A program made the position numbers and the translations under genes. The notes beneath the pieces were generated by a model that had not been told where the DNA came from, ran no database searches, and saw only the letters and a program-made list of their open reading frames with translations. Shown piece after piece: positions 1 through 12,400 of a stretch of 64,000 bases of DNA (the first letter of the stretch is position 1; each line of letters begins with the position of its first letter). The DNA lies in NCBI RefSeq assembly GCF_001039355.2, contig NW_019775569.1, positions 627,113 through 691,112 on the forward strand. Reading direction: 5' to 3'. The stretch is from Lingula anatina (taxonomy: Eukaryota; Brachiopoda; Lingulata; Lingulida; Lingulidae).

Positions 1-3000
1 CCTGCCTTGAAACCCAAAGTGAGAAAGGTGAAGAAAATAGTGAAAAGAATAAAGAAAAAGATCATACGAGGCAGACGACTTCGTAGAAAATCTAAGCGCT
101 TGTCTAGAAGGGCTAGGATGCTGCAATTGAGAAAAAGACGATATAGAAGAAAGAGGGTATCCAAACGTTCAAAGATATTAAAAAGAAAGAGTCTACGAAG
201 AAGGTCACGCCATTTGAGAAGAAGAGCTAGACGTCTTCGAAAGAAAGCAAGGAAAATTAAAGTGAACAAGAAAAAATTCAGGAAGCTAACCAGACATTTA
301 AAGGTGTTAAGAAGGAAGTCCAGAAGAAGACCAGCCTTGAAACCGAAATTAAGAAAAGTCAAGAGAAAATTGAGAAGAATGAGGCAAAGAATCAGACGAG
401 GCAAAATTATCCGTAAAAAATATAGGCGGTTGTCCAGAAGAGGTAAAATGCTGCAAAAGAGGAAGAGAAGATACAGAAGAAAGAGGATATCCCGACGTTC
501 AAAGATATTGAGAAGGCATCTAAGAAAGAGAAGACGTCGTTTGTCCAGGAGAGCTAGAAATCTTCACAGGAAAGCAAGGAAAATTAAAGTAAACAAGAAA
601 AAATTGAGAAAGCTAAGCAGACACTTAAAGGTGTTAAGAAAGAAATCCAGACGAAGACCATCCTTGAAACCCAAATTAAGAAAAGCCCAGAGAAAAGTGA
701 GAAGAATGAGGCAAAGAATCAAACGAGGCAGAATTATTCGTAGAAAATCTAGGCAGTTGTCCAGAAGAGCTAGAATGCTGCAAAAGAGGAAGAGAAGATA
801 TAGAAGAAAGAGGATATCCAGGCGTTCAAAGATATTGAGAAGGCATCTAAGAAAGAGAAGACACCGTTTGTCCAGGAGAGCTAGATATCTTCACAGGAAA
901 GCAAGGAAAATTAGAGTGAATAAGAAAAAATTGAGAAAGTTAAGCAGACGCTTAAAGGTGTTAAGAAAGAAATCCAGACGAAGACCAGCCTTGAAACCCA
1001 AATTAAGAAAAGTCCTTAGAAAAGTGAGAAGAACTAGGCAAAGAATCAGACGAGGCAGACTTATTCTTAGAAAATCTAGGCGCTTGTCCAGAAGAGCTAG
1101 AATACTGCAAATGCGAAAGAGAAGATATAGAATGAAGAGGGTATCTAGGCGTTCAAAGATACTGAAAAGAAAGCATCTACGGAGAAAATCACGGCAATTG
1201 TCCAGGAGAGCTGGAAATCTGAGATGGAAAGCAAGGAAAATTAAAGTAAATAAAGAAAAATTGAGAAAGCTAAGCAGACGAATAAAGGTGTTAAGCAGGA
1301 AATCCAGAAGAAGACCAGCTTTGAGACCCAAATTAAGAAAAATGAAGAGAAAAGTTAGAAAAATGAAGCAGAGCATCAGACGAGGCAGACGTCTTCGTAG
1401 AAAATCTAGGCGCTTGTCCAAAAGAGCTAGAATACTGCAAATGAGGAAGAGAAGATATAGAATGAAGAGGGTTTCCAGGCGTTCAAAGATGTTGAAAAGA
1501 AGGCATCTGTGGAGAAAGTCACGCCGTTTGTCCAGGAGAGTTCAACATCTTCGCAGGAAAGCAAGGAAAATCAAAGTTGATAAGAAGAAACTGAAGAGAC
1601 TGAGCAGACACTTAAAGGTGTTAAGAAGGGAGTCCAGAAGAAGACCAGCCTTGAAACCCAAATTAAGAAAGGCCCAGAGAAAAGTGAGAAGAACGAGGCA
1701 AAGAATCAGACGAGGCAGACTTATTCTTAGAAAATCTAGGCGCTTGTCCAGAAGAGCTAGAATGCTGCAAATGAGGAAGAGAATATATAGGAGGAAGAGG
1801 GTATCCAGGCGTTCAAAGATGTTGAAAAGAAGACACCTGTGGAGAAAATCACGCCGTTTGTCCAGGAGAGTTCAACATCTTCGCAGGAAAGCAAGGAAAA
1901 TTAAAGTAAATAAGGAAAAATTGAGAAACCTTAGCAGACGAATAAAGGTGTTAAGCAGGAAATCTAGAAGAAGGCCAGCCTTGAGACCCAAATTACGAAA
2001 AATGAAGAGAAAAATGAGAAGAATGAGGCAAAAAATCAAACGAGGCAGTCTAATTCATAGAAAATTTAGGCGGTTATCCAGAAGAGCTAGAGTGCTGCAA
2101 ATGCGGAAGAGAAGATATAGGAGAAAGAGGGTATCCAGCCGTTCAAAGATATTAAAGAGATGGCATCTGTGGAGAAAATCGCGTCTTTTGTCCAGGAGAA
2201 TTCAACATCTTCGCAGAAAAGCAAGGAAAACCAAAGCTGATAAGATGAAATTGAAAAGACTAAGCAGACTCTTAAAAGTATTAAGAAGGAAGTCCATAAG
2301 AAGACCAGTCTTGAAACCCAAATTTAGAAAAGCCCAGAGAAAAGTGAGAAGAATGAGGCAAAGAATCAGACGAGGTAGACTTATTCGTAAAAAATCTAGG
2401 CAGTTGTCCAGAAGAGCTAGAATGCTGCAAATGAAGAGGATAAGATACAGAAGAAAAAGGCTATCCAGGCGTTCAGAAACATTGAAGAGATGGCATCTGT
2501 GGAGAAAATCGCGTCTTTTGTCCAGGAGAATTCAACATCTTCGCAGAAAAGCAAGGAAAACCAAAGCTGATAAGATGAAATTGAAAAGACTAAGCAGACT
2601 CTTAAAAGCATTAAGAAGGAAGTCCATAAGAAGACCAGTCTTGAAACCCAAATTAAGAAAAGCCCAGAGAAAAGTGAGAAGAATGAGGCAAAGAATCAGA
2701 CGAGGTAGACTTATTCGTAAAAAATCTAGGCAGTTGTCCAGAAGAGCTAGAATGCTGCAAATGAAGAGGATAAGATACAGAAGAAAGAGGCTATCCAGGC
2801 TTTCAAACATATTGAGGAGAAGACAGTTACTTAGAAAAATACACCGTTTGTCCAGAATAGTTGGACGTCTTAAAAAAAATGCAAGGAAAAATAAAGAGAA
2901 ATTGAGAAGGCTCAGTAAGCTTTTAAAGGTGTTAAGAAGGAAATCTAGACATAGACCAGCCTTGAAACCCAAATTAAGAAAAGTCAAGAGAAAAGTGAGA

Positions 3001-6000
3001 AGAATAAAGAAAACAATCAGACAAGGTAGACGTATTCGTAGAAAAGCTAGGCGCTTGTCCAGAAGAGCAAGAATACTGCAAATGAGGGAGAGAAAATATA
3101 GAAGAAAGAGGATATCCAGGCGTTCAAAGATATTGAAAAGAAGGCATCTACAGAAAACATTGCGTCATTTGTCCAAGAGAGCAAGACATCTTCGAATGAA
3201 AGCAAGTAAAAATAAACTAATTAAGAAGAAATTTAAGAAGCTTAACAGACATTTAAAGACGCTGAGAAAGAAATCTATGAGAAGACCAGCCTTAAAACCT
3301 CAATTGAGAAAGGTTCAGAGAAAAGTGAGAAGAATGAAGAAAAGGATCAGACGAGGCAGACTCCTTCGTAGAAAATTCCGACGCTTTTTCAGCAGAGCTA
3401 AGTTGCTGCAGATAAAGAAGAGAAGATATAGAAAAAAGGAGATATCCAGGCCTTCAAAGATAATGAAAAGAAGAATTCTGCAAAGGAGACTACATCGTTT
3501 GTCTATGAGAGCTGGACATCTTCACTGGAAAGCAAGGAAAATTAAAGTAAATGACAAAAAATTGAGAAAGCTGAGTAGGCGATTAAAGGTATTAAAAAAG
3601 AAATCCAGAAAAAGACCAGCCTTGAAACCTAAATTGAGAAAGGTCCAGAGAAAAGTGAATATAATGAAGAAAAAGGTCAAACGAGGCAGAATACTCATGA
3701 GAAAATCAAGGCTCTTGGCCCGAAAAGCAAAGAAAATATCCAAGCGTTCAAAGATGCTGACAAGAAAGCTTTTACAGAAAAAATCAAGTAGTTTGTCCAG
3801 GAAAGCTAAACTTCTTCAAAGGAAAGCAAAGAAAATTAAGGTAAATAAAAAGAAACTGAAGAAGCTAAGCAGACGCTTAAAGGTGTTAAGAAAGAAATCC
3901 ATTAGAAGACCAGCCTTAAAACCCAAAGTGAGAAAGGTCCAGAAAAAAGTGAAAATAATGAAGAAAAAGATTAGACAAAGCAAACTACTACTTAGAAAAT
4001 CCAGGCGCTTGTCCAGAAAAGCAAAGAAAATATCCGAGCGTTCAAAGATGCTGACAAGAAAGCTTTTACAGAAAAAATCAAGTAGTTTGTCCAGGAAAGC
4101 TAAACTTCTTCTAAGGAAAGCCAAGAAAATTAAGGTAAATAAAAAGAAACTGAAGAAACTAAGCAGACGCTTAAAGGTGTTAAGAAAGAAATCCAGAAGA
4201 AGACCAGCCTTGAAACCCAAAGTGAGAAAGGTGCAGAGAAAAGTGAAAATTATGAAGAAAAAGAACAGACAAAGCAGACTACTTCTTAAAAAATCTAGGC
4301 GCTTGTCCAGAAAAGCAAAGAAAATATCCAAGCGTTCAAAGATGCTGACAAGAAAGCTTTTACAGAAAAAATCAAGCAGTTTGTCCAGGAAAGCTAAACT
4401 TCTTCAAAGGAAAGCAAAGAAAATTAAGGTAAATAAAAAGAAACTGAAGAAGCTAAGCAGACGCTTAAAGGTGTTAAGAAAGAAATCCAGAAGAAGACCA
4501 GCCTTGAAACCCAAAGTGAGAAAGGTCCAGAAAAAAATAATAAGTATGAAGAAAAAGAACAGACAAAGCAAACTACTACTTAGAAAATCTAGGCGCTTAT
4601 CCAGAAAAGCAAAGAAAATATCCAAGCGTTCAAAGATGCTGACAAGAAAGCTTTTACAGAAAAAATCAAGTAGTTTGTCCAGGAAAGCTAAACTTCTTCG
4701 AAGAAAAGCAAAGAAAATTAAGGTAAATAAAAAGAAACTGAAGAAGCTAAGCAGACGCTTAAAGGTGTTAAGAAAGAAATCCAGAAGAAGACCCGCCTTG
4801 AAACCCAAAGTGAGAAAGGTCCAGAGAAAAGTGAAAATTATTAAGAAAAAGAACAGACAAAGCAGACTACTTCTTAAAAAATCTAGGCGCTTGTCCAGAA
4901 AAGCAAAGAAAATATCCAAGCGTTCAAAAATGCTGACAAGAAAGCTTTTACAGAAAAAATCAAGTAGTTTGTCCAGGAAAGCTAAACTTCTTCAAAGGAA
5001 AGCAAAGAAAATTAAGGTAAATAAAAAGAAACTGAAGAAACTAAGCAGACACTTAAAGGTGTTAAGAAAGAAATCCATTAGAAGACCAGCCTTGAAACCC
5101 AAAGTGAGAAAGGTCCAGAAAAAAATAATAAGTATGAAGAAAAAGAACAGACAAAGCAAACTACTACTTAGAAAATCTAGGCGCTTATCCAGAAAAGCAA
5201 AGAAAATATCCAAGCGTTCAAAGATGCTGACAAGAAAGCTTTTACAGAAAAAATCAAGTAGTTTGTCCAGGAAAGCTAAACTTCTTCGAAGAAAAGCAAA
5301 GAAAATTAAGGTAAATAAAAAGAAACTGAAGAAGCTAAGCAGACGCTTAAAGGTGTTAAGAAAGAAATCCATAAGAAGACCAGCCTTGAAACCCAAATTG
5401 AGAAAGGTCCAGAGAAAAGTGAAAATTATGAAGAAAAAGATCAGACAAAGCAAACTACTACTTAGAAAATCTAGGCGCTTGTCAAGAAAAGCTAAGAAAA
5501 TATCCAAGGGTTCAAAGATGCTGCCAAGAAAGCTTTTACAGAAAAAATCAAGTAGTTTGTCCAGGAAAGCTAAACTTCTTCAAAGGAAAGCAAAGAAAAT
5601 TAAGGTAAATAAAAAGAAACTGAAGAAGCTAAGCAGACGCTTAAAGGTGTTAAGAAAGAAATCCATTAGAAGACCAGCCTTGAAACCCAAATTGAGAAAG
5701 GTCCAGAGAAAAGTGAAAAAAATGAAGAAAAAGATTAAACGAGGCAGAATACTCATGAGAAAATCAAGGCGCTTGTCCCGAAAAGCTAGGAGGCTGCAAA
5801 TTAGAAAAAGAAGAATAAGCAGGAAGAAAATATCCAATCTGCGAAAGATGCTGACAAGAAAGCTTCTACAGAAAAAATCACATAGTTTGTCCAGGAAAGC
5901 TAAACTTCTTCGAAAGAAAGCAAGTAATATTAAAGTAAATAAAAAGAAATTGAAGAAGCTAAGCAGACGCTTAAAGGTGTTAAGAAAGAAATCCATAAGC

Positions 6001-9000
6001 AGACCAGCCTTAAAACCCAAATTGAGAAAGGTCCAGAGAAAAGTGAAAAATATGAAGAAAAAGATCAGACAAAGCAAACTACTTCTTAGAAAATCTAGGC
6101 GCTTGTCTAGAAAAGCTAAGAAAATATCCAAGCGTTCAAAGATGCTGACAAGAAAGCTTTTACAGAAAAAATCAAATAGTTTATCCAGGAAAGCTAAACT
6201 TCTTCGAAGGAAAGCAAAGAAAATTATAGTAAATAAAAAGAAACTGAAGAAGCTAAGCAGACGCTTAAAGGTGTTAAGAAAGAAATCCAGAAGAAGACCA
6301 GCCTTGAAACCCAAATTGAGAAGGGTCCAGAGAAAAGTGAAAATGATGAAGAAAAAGATCAAACGAGGCAGAATACTCATGAGAAAATCAAGGCGCTTGT
6401 CCGCAAAAGCTAAGATGCTGCAAATTAGGAAAAGAAGAATAAGCAGAAAGAAAATTTCCAAGCGTCCAAAGATGCTGACAATTAAGCTTCTACAGAAGAA
6501 ATCACGTAGTTTGTCCAGGAAAGCTAAACTTCTTCGAAGGAAAGCAAGGAAAAGTAAAGTAAATGAAAAGAAATTGAAGAAGCTAAGCAGACACTTAAAG
6601 GTGTTAAGAAAGAAATCCATAAGAAAACCAGCCTTAAAACCCAAATTGAGAAAGGTCCAGAAAAAAGTGAAAATAATGAAGAAAAGGATCAGACGCATCA
6701 GAATACTTCTTAGAAAATCAAGGCACTTGTCCAGAAAAGCAAAGAAAATATCCAAGCAGTCAAAGATCTTGACGAGAAAGCTTTTACAGAAAAAATCACG
6801 CAGTTTATCTAGGAAAGCTAAACTTCTTCGAAAGAAAGCAATGAAAAGTATAGTAAATAAAATGAAACTGAAGAAGCTAAGCAGACGCTTAAAGGTGTTA
6901 AGAAAGAAATCCAGAAGAAGGCCAGCCTTGAAACCCAAATTGAAAAAGATCCAGAGAAAAGTGAAAATAATGAAGAAAAAGATGAGACAAGGGAAACTAC
7001 TCCTAAGAAAATCAAGGCGCTTGTCCAGAAAAGCTAAGATGCCGCAAATTAGAAAAAGAAGAATAAGCAGGAAGAAAATATCCAAGCGTTCAAAGATGCA
7101 CACGATAAAGCTTCTACAGAAAAAATCACATAGTTTGTCCAGGAAAGCTAAACTTCTTCGAAGGAAAGCAAGGAAAAGTAAAGTAAATAAAAAGAAACTG
7201 AAGAAGCTAAGCAAACGCTTAAAGGTGCTTAGAAAGAAATCCATAAGAAGACCAGCCTTGAAACCCAAATTGAGGAAGGTCCAGAAAAAAGTGAAAATTA
7301 TGAAGAAAAAGATCAGACAAAGTAAACTACTTCTTAGAAAATCTAGGCATTTGTCCAGAAAAGCTAAGAAAATATCTAAGCGTTCAAAGATCTTGACAAG
7401 AAGGCTATTACAGAAAAAATCACGGAGTTTGTCCAGGAAAGCTAAACTTCTTCGAAAGAAAGCAAAGAAAATTATAGTAAGTAAAAAGAAACTGAAGAAG
7501 CTAAGCAGACGCTTAAAGGTGTTAAGAAAGAAATCCATAAGTAGACCAGCCTTGAAACCCAAATTGAGAAAGGTCCAGAGAAAAATGAAAATAATGAAGA
7601 AAAAGATCAGACGAGGGAAACTACTCCTTAAAAAATCAAGTCGCTTGTCCAGAAAAGCTAAAATGCTGCAAATTAGGAAAAGAAGAATAAGCAGGAAGAA
7701 AATATCCAAGCGTTCAAAGATGCTCACAATAAAGCTCCTACAGAAAAAATCATATAGTTTGTCCAGGAAAGCTAAACTTCTTCAAAGGAAAGCAAGGAAG
7801 AGTAAAGTCAATAAAAAGAAACTGAAGAAACTAAGCAGACGCTTAAAGGTGTTAAGAAAGAAATCCAGAAGAAGGCCAGCCTTAAAACCCAAATTGAGAA
7901 AGGTCCAGAAAAAAGTGAAAATTATGAAGAAAAAGATCAGACGCGTCAGAATACTTCTTCGAAAATCAAGGCTCTTGTCCAGAAAAGCTAAAAAAATATC
8001 CAAGCATTCAAAGATGCTGACAAGAAAGCTATTACAGAAAAAATCACGTAGTTTGTCCAGGAAAGCTAAACTTCTTCGAAGGAAAGCAAAGAAAATTATA
8101 GTAAATAAAAAGAAACTGAAGAAGCTAAGCAGACACTTAAAGGTGTTAAGAAAGAAATCCAGAAGAAGGCCAGCCTTGAAACCCAAATTGAGAAAGGTCC
8201 AGAGAAAAGTGAAAATAATGAAGAAAAAGATTAGAAGAGGCAAACTACTCCTTAGGAAATCAAGTCGCTTGTCCAGAAAAGCTAAGATGCTGCAAATTAG
8301 AAAAAGAAGAATAAGCAGGAAGAAAATATCCAAGCGTTCAAAGATGCACACAATAAAGCTTCTACAGACAAAATCACATAGTTTGTCCAGGAAAGCTAAA
8401 CTTCTTCAAAGGAAAGCAAGGAAAAGTAAAGTCAATAAAAAGAAATTGAAGAAACTAAGCAGACGCTTAAAGGTGTTAAGAAAGAAATCCATAAGAAGAC
8501 CAGCCTTAAAACCCAAATTGAGAAAGGTCCAGAAAAAGGTGAAGATGATGAAGAAAAAGATCAGACTAAGCAGATTACTACTTAGAAAATCTATGCGCTT
8601 GTCCAGAAAAGCTAAGAAAATATCCAAGCATTCAAAGATCTTGACAAGAAAGCTATTTCAGAAAAAATCAAATAGTTTGTCCAGGAAAGCTAAACTTCTT
8701 CGAAGGAAAGCAAAGAAAATTATAGTAAATAAAAAGAAACTGAAGAGACTTAGCAGACGCTTAAAGGTGTTAAGAAAGAAATCCATAAGTAGACCAGCCT
8801 TGAAACCCAAATTGAGAAAGGTCAAGAGAAAAGTGAAAATAATGAAGAAAAAGATCCAACGAGGCAGAATACTCATGAGAAAATCGAGGCTCTTGTCCAG
8901 AAAAGCTAGGATACTCCAAATTAGGAAAATAAAATTAAGCAGAAAGAAAATATCCAAGCGTCCTAAGATGGTGACAATAAAGCTTCTACAGAAAAAATCA

Positions 9001-9400
9001 CATAGTTTGTTTAGGAGAGCTAAACTTCTTCGAAGGAAAGCAAGGAAAAGTAAAGTAAATAAAAAGAAATTGAAGAAGCTACGCAGACGCTTAAAGGTGC
9101 TAAGAAAGAAAGCCATAAGTAGACCAGCCTTGAAACCCAAATTGAGAAAGGTCAAGGGAAAAATAAGAAGAATGATGAAAAAGGACACACGATGCAGACA
9201 ACTTCTTAGAAAGTCAAACCACTTGTCAAAAACTGCCAAAAAATTGCAGAGAAATATCTTTAAAGTTGAGAAGTCCCTTTTCAATGTGGAAATTACTAGA
9301 AGAACAAAGGAATACCATAGAATATCCAGAAACAATCTTCTTAATAACAAAACATTAATGAAGATTCAGAGGAAGTTGTCACACATCATCAAGAAAAAGG
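1..9400 (+). repeat. Coding tandem array of about 30 Lys/Arg-rich units (98 or 109-110 residues)
   Basis: Each unit begins near R-P-A-L-K-P-K and recurs every 327-330 nt (long form) or 294 nt (short form). The long form carries an extra segment of about 12 residues around MLQIRKRRISRKK. Three zones are visible: long units from 1 to about 3,615; seven short units to about 5,670; then strict long/short alternation to about 9,121, a 624-nt higher-order repeat. Beyond about 9,200 the sequence stays basic but loses the unit. Lys plus Arg is close to half of residues; Asp and Glu are rare and Cys absent. Hydrophobic residues fall about every seventh position between proline-containing hinges, which would suit amphipathic helical rods. 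The frame is open over the full 10.3 kb and unit differences are largely Lys/Arg swaps, as expected for translated sequence rather than a satellite. Confidence 0.93.
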
Positions 9401-12400
9401 AGACGAAAAAACGAACCAGACAGATACAGGCCCTTGAAAGAAGATTTAATGCTTTAGTAAAGAAGATGAAAGTTCTGCAGGCTAAATCTGTGAAGGCAAA
9501 GGCTTTGGTAAGCATGTCAAAGGCCAAACGCAAGCATTTCCTATGGAAAAAGAGGTCAGTTCAAAAAGTACTACAGTGGACTACTAGAGTAGAAAATTTG
9601 AGACAGAAGGTTATAAAAGGCACTTATCTTCTGAACCTTGCTAGAAAATTAGAGGCAAAACTTGGCCAAGTTAAAGGGCAAAAGAATATTTCCAGTATCT
9701 TGCAAGCAAGAGTCACAGAATTGAGAAACCATGCTAAGAAACTTATTCAAGAAGGCAGCAAATGGATATCCTTGAGCAAAAAGGCAGAATTGCTGAGCAA
9801 AAAAATAAGCAAAGCATTTTGGTTGAAATTTAAGGCAAGGAAATTACAGTGGGATTCAAGGGTATTAAAACACATCAGTGCAAGGAATCCAAAACTTAAG
9901 GCAAAGTCTAATAAGCTTGCCCAGATGGCTAAATTGTTACGTTTAAAGTCCTTTAAGTTAAAATGGATGAAGGGTCATGCAAGGCAGCTAAAGCACAAAC
10001 TTAACACTGAAAGAAGGAGGTGGCTTAAAAGGTACAGGGTTCTGCTTAAAAGGCTTGCCAATCTGAAAAGGAAATTACCTAAAAAGCCCATGTTGAAATC
10101 AAAAGTTGTAACCATCCAGAGAAGAGTCAAGAATTACAAACAGAAGGCTGGAAAACTAACAGTCGCCAAGCCATTCCTTAAAAAAGTAATACTGAAGAAG
10201 TGGCTCAAGTTTTGGTCTCGGTATCTTAAGGCCCAGGCTCTGAAAATGAAAGTGAAAGCAGTACAAAGACCAGCATTGTTGAAAAAAGTGAAACAACTGC
10301 AGAAGAAGGCCAAAGATCTTAAGGTTAAAGCCAGCCACATTGCAGGTAAACTTTCAATATTTGTAACATATGACAGCATTCATGTCTTACATCTTTTAAA
10401 ATCACTTCAGTCAGGCAAACATTGAAAATGTCATTTCTGTATGTTCCTGTGAAATCTGTGGAATTTATGCATCCATCATTTTGTAGTCACATATATCTGC
10501 TCTCTCTTTATTTGGCAAGTGTTACTGCAACTTTTTCTAAACACTGAAAGCATCCTAGTAAGGGTCATAGTTGAAAGTATTTTGATTTTTGTAGTCTTTG
10601 AGACTTCATAACATATTTTATTATTAGAATTGTTGTCCGGTAGATTTAAAATTGGAGTTTGAAAGGTCAAGCAGCTGATAAACATTTTAGCATACATTAT
10701 CAAAAGTGATAGGCAATATTTTCCCTGGTTCTCTCTTTTTCATTATCCAAGAACATGAATATTGTTAGGTCTGCTGTACTGAAATGATTTGTTGTCAAAA
10801 TGTTCTTTTCTACAACATGCAGTCCTCAAATAAGTCTTTTGTTATCTATTTAGTGCTCCCTGTAGATGTGTGTTCTAGCCACCCATGCCAACATGGAGGT
10901 ACTTGTGTCTCCGGAGGATCAAACCATATCTGTATGTGTCGCTATGGCTACACAGGGAAGTATTGTGAAACCATGACCAAAAACCACAAGTGTTCCAGCT
11001 CACCTTGCTTGAATAAAGGTAAATGTGTCAATAGGCGTTTTCATTACCGCTGCATATGTCAACCAGGATTCGGTGGTCCCAACTGTCGCAGCCGGGTTCA
11101 GCACCCTGAGAATGCATGCCAGAGCTCCCCATGTGGTAACCATGGACAGTGTTATGGGTCAAAATCGGGATATTGGTGCAAGTGTCAGCTTGGTTATCAT
11201 GGCAAAAATTGCCAACATCGGTTATTGCCATCTCTAGGTGTACAGGGCTGCCGTCAAAGACCATGCAAAAATGGCGGAAAATGCTACAGGACATCTAAAG
11301 GATATGCTTGCCAATGTCCCCTTGGTTTTGCTGGTCAGTACTGTCAGACTTCTGTCCATGAGGCGATTACAAAAGGGGTATGTGCCAAGAAACCCTGTCA
11401 GAACAGTGGAATTTGTCACTCCACTGGAAAAAGTAACTACACATGTATCTGCCCTGTTGGATTCTTTGGGAAAAATTGTGAGGTTGTTCTAAACAGTTGC
11501 AACCTCAATCCCTGCAGACAGGGAGGTACCTGTGTGAACTTAGTTGAGGGCATAAAATGCCTTTGTCCTCCTGGGTACACGGGGAAGCTGTGTGAGCTGG
11601 AGATGGATGAATGCCTAAGCAAACCATGCAAGAACGCTGGCAGATGTAAGGACATGGTCAATGGGTTCAAGTGTGAGTGTACAACTGGTTACACAGGGAA
11701 AACATGTGAGATTAATACCAACGAATGCAGTAGCCAACCTTGTCTGCATGGTGGAAAGTGTGTCAACAAGCCTAATGGTTATACTTGCCATTGCCAGAAG
11801 GGTTACACTGGCTCCCACTGTGAAGATAATATTGATGATTGCAAGAATTCACCCTGTAAACATGGGACCTGCATTGATCTAGTAGGAGACTACAAGTGTT
11901 CTTGCACACCTGGATATACAGGGCGCAATTGTGGGACAAACATTAATGAATGTGCAAGTAACCCCTGCCGCAATGGTGGACGTTGCCTGGATAGACTAAA
12001 TGGCTTCTCTTGTCTGTGTAAGCCAGGTTATACTGGTGCCATCTGTAGTTTTGACATAAATGAATGCTACAGCTCTCCATGCCAAAACAATGGCAGATGC
12101 AAAGACGGGATCAATGGCTACAATTGTGTCTGCCCTAAGGGATTTTCTGGAGTGCACTGTGAAAAGAACATCAACGAATGTCTGAGCAGACCATGTAGAA
12201 ATGGTGCTTCATGTGTGGACCAAGTGGATGGTTTTAGTTGCAAGTGTAAACAGGGCTATAGGGGTCACCTCTGTCAGATTAACATCAACGAGTGTGAAAG
12301 CAGTCCATGTAGACATGGAGCTGCATGTCGGGACTTGGTCAATGGATACAGATGTCACTGTAGACCCGGATATAGAGGGAGCAACTGTGAGGTTAACATC

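Noticed and set aside
891-9350. Long minus-strand frames (up to about 715 residues) rich in Phe, Leu and Ile opposite the basic array, resembling multi-pass membrane proteins
   Set aside because: They are the complement of AAA/AAG/AGA-rich codons and repeat with the same period; they lack independent start, splice or promoter context.
10784-10865. A start codon and signal-like stretch for a separate EGF gene
   Set aside because: The hydrophobic segment is weak and the phase-1 splice from 10,345 into 10,866 fits well; kept only as an alternative.
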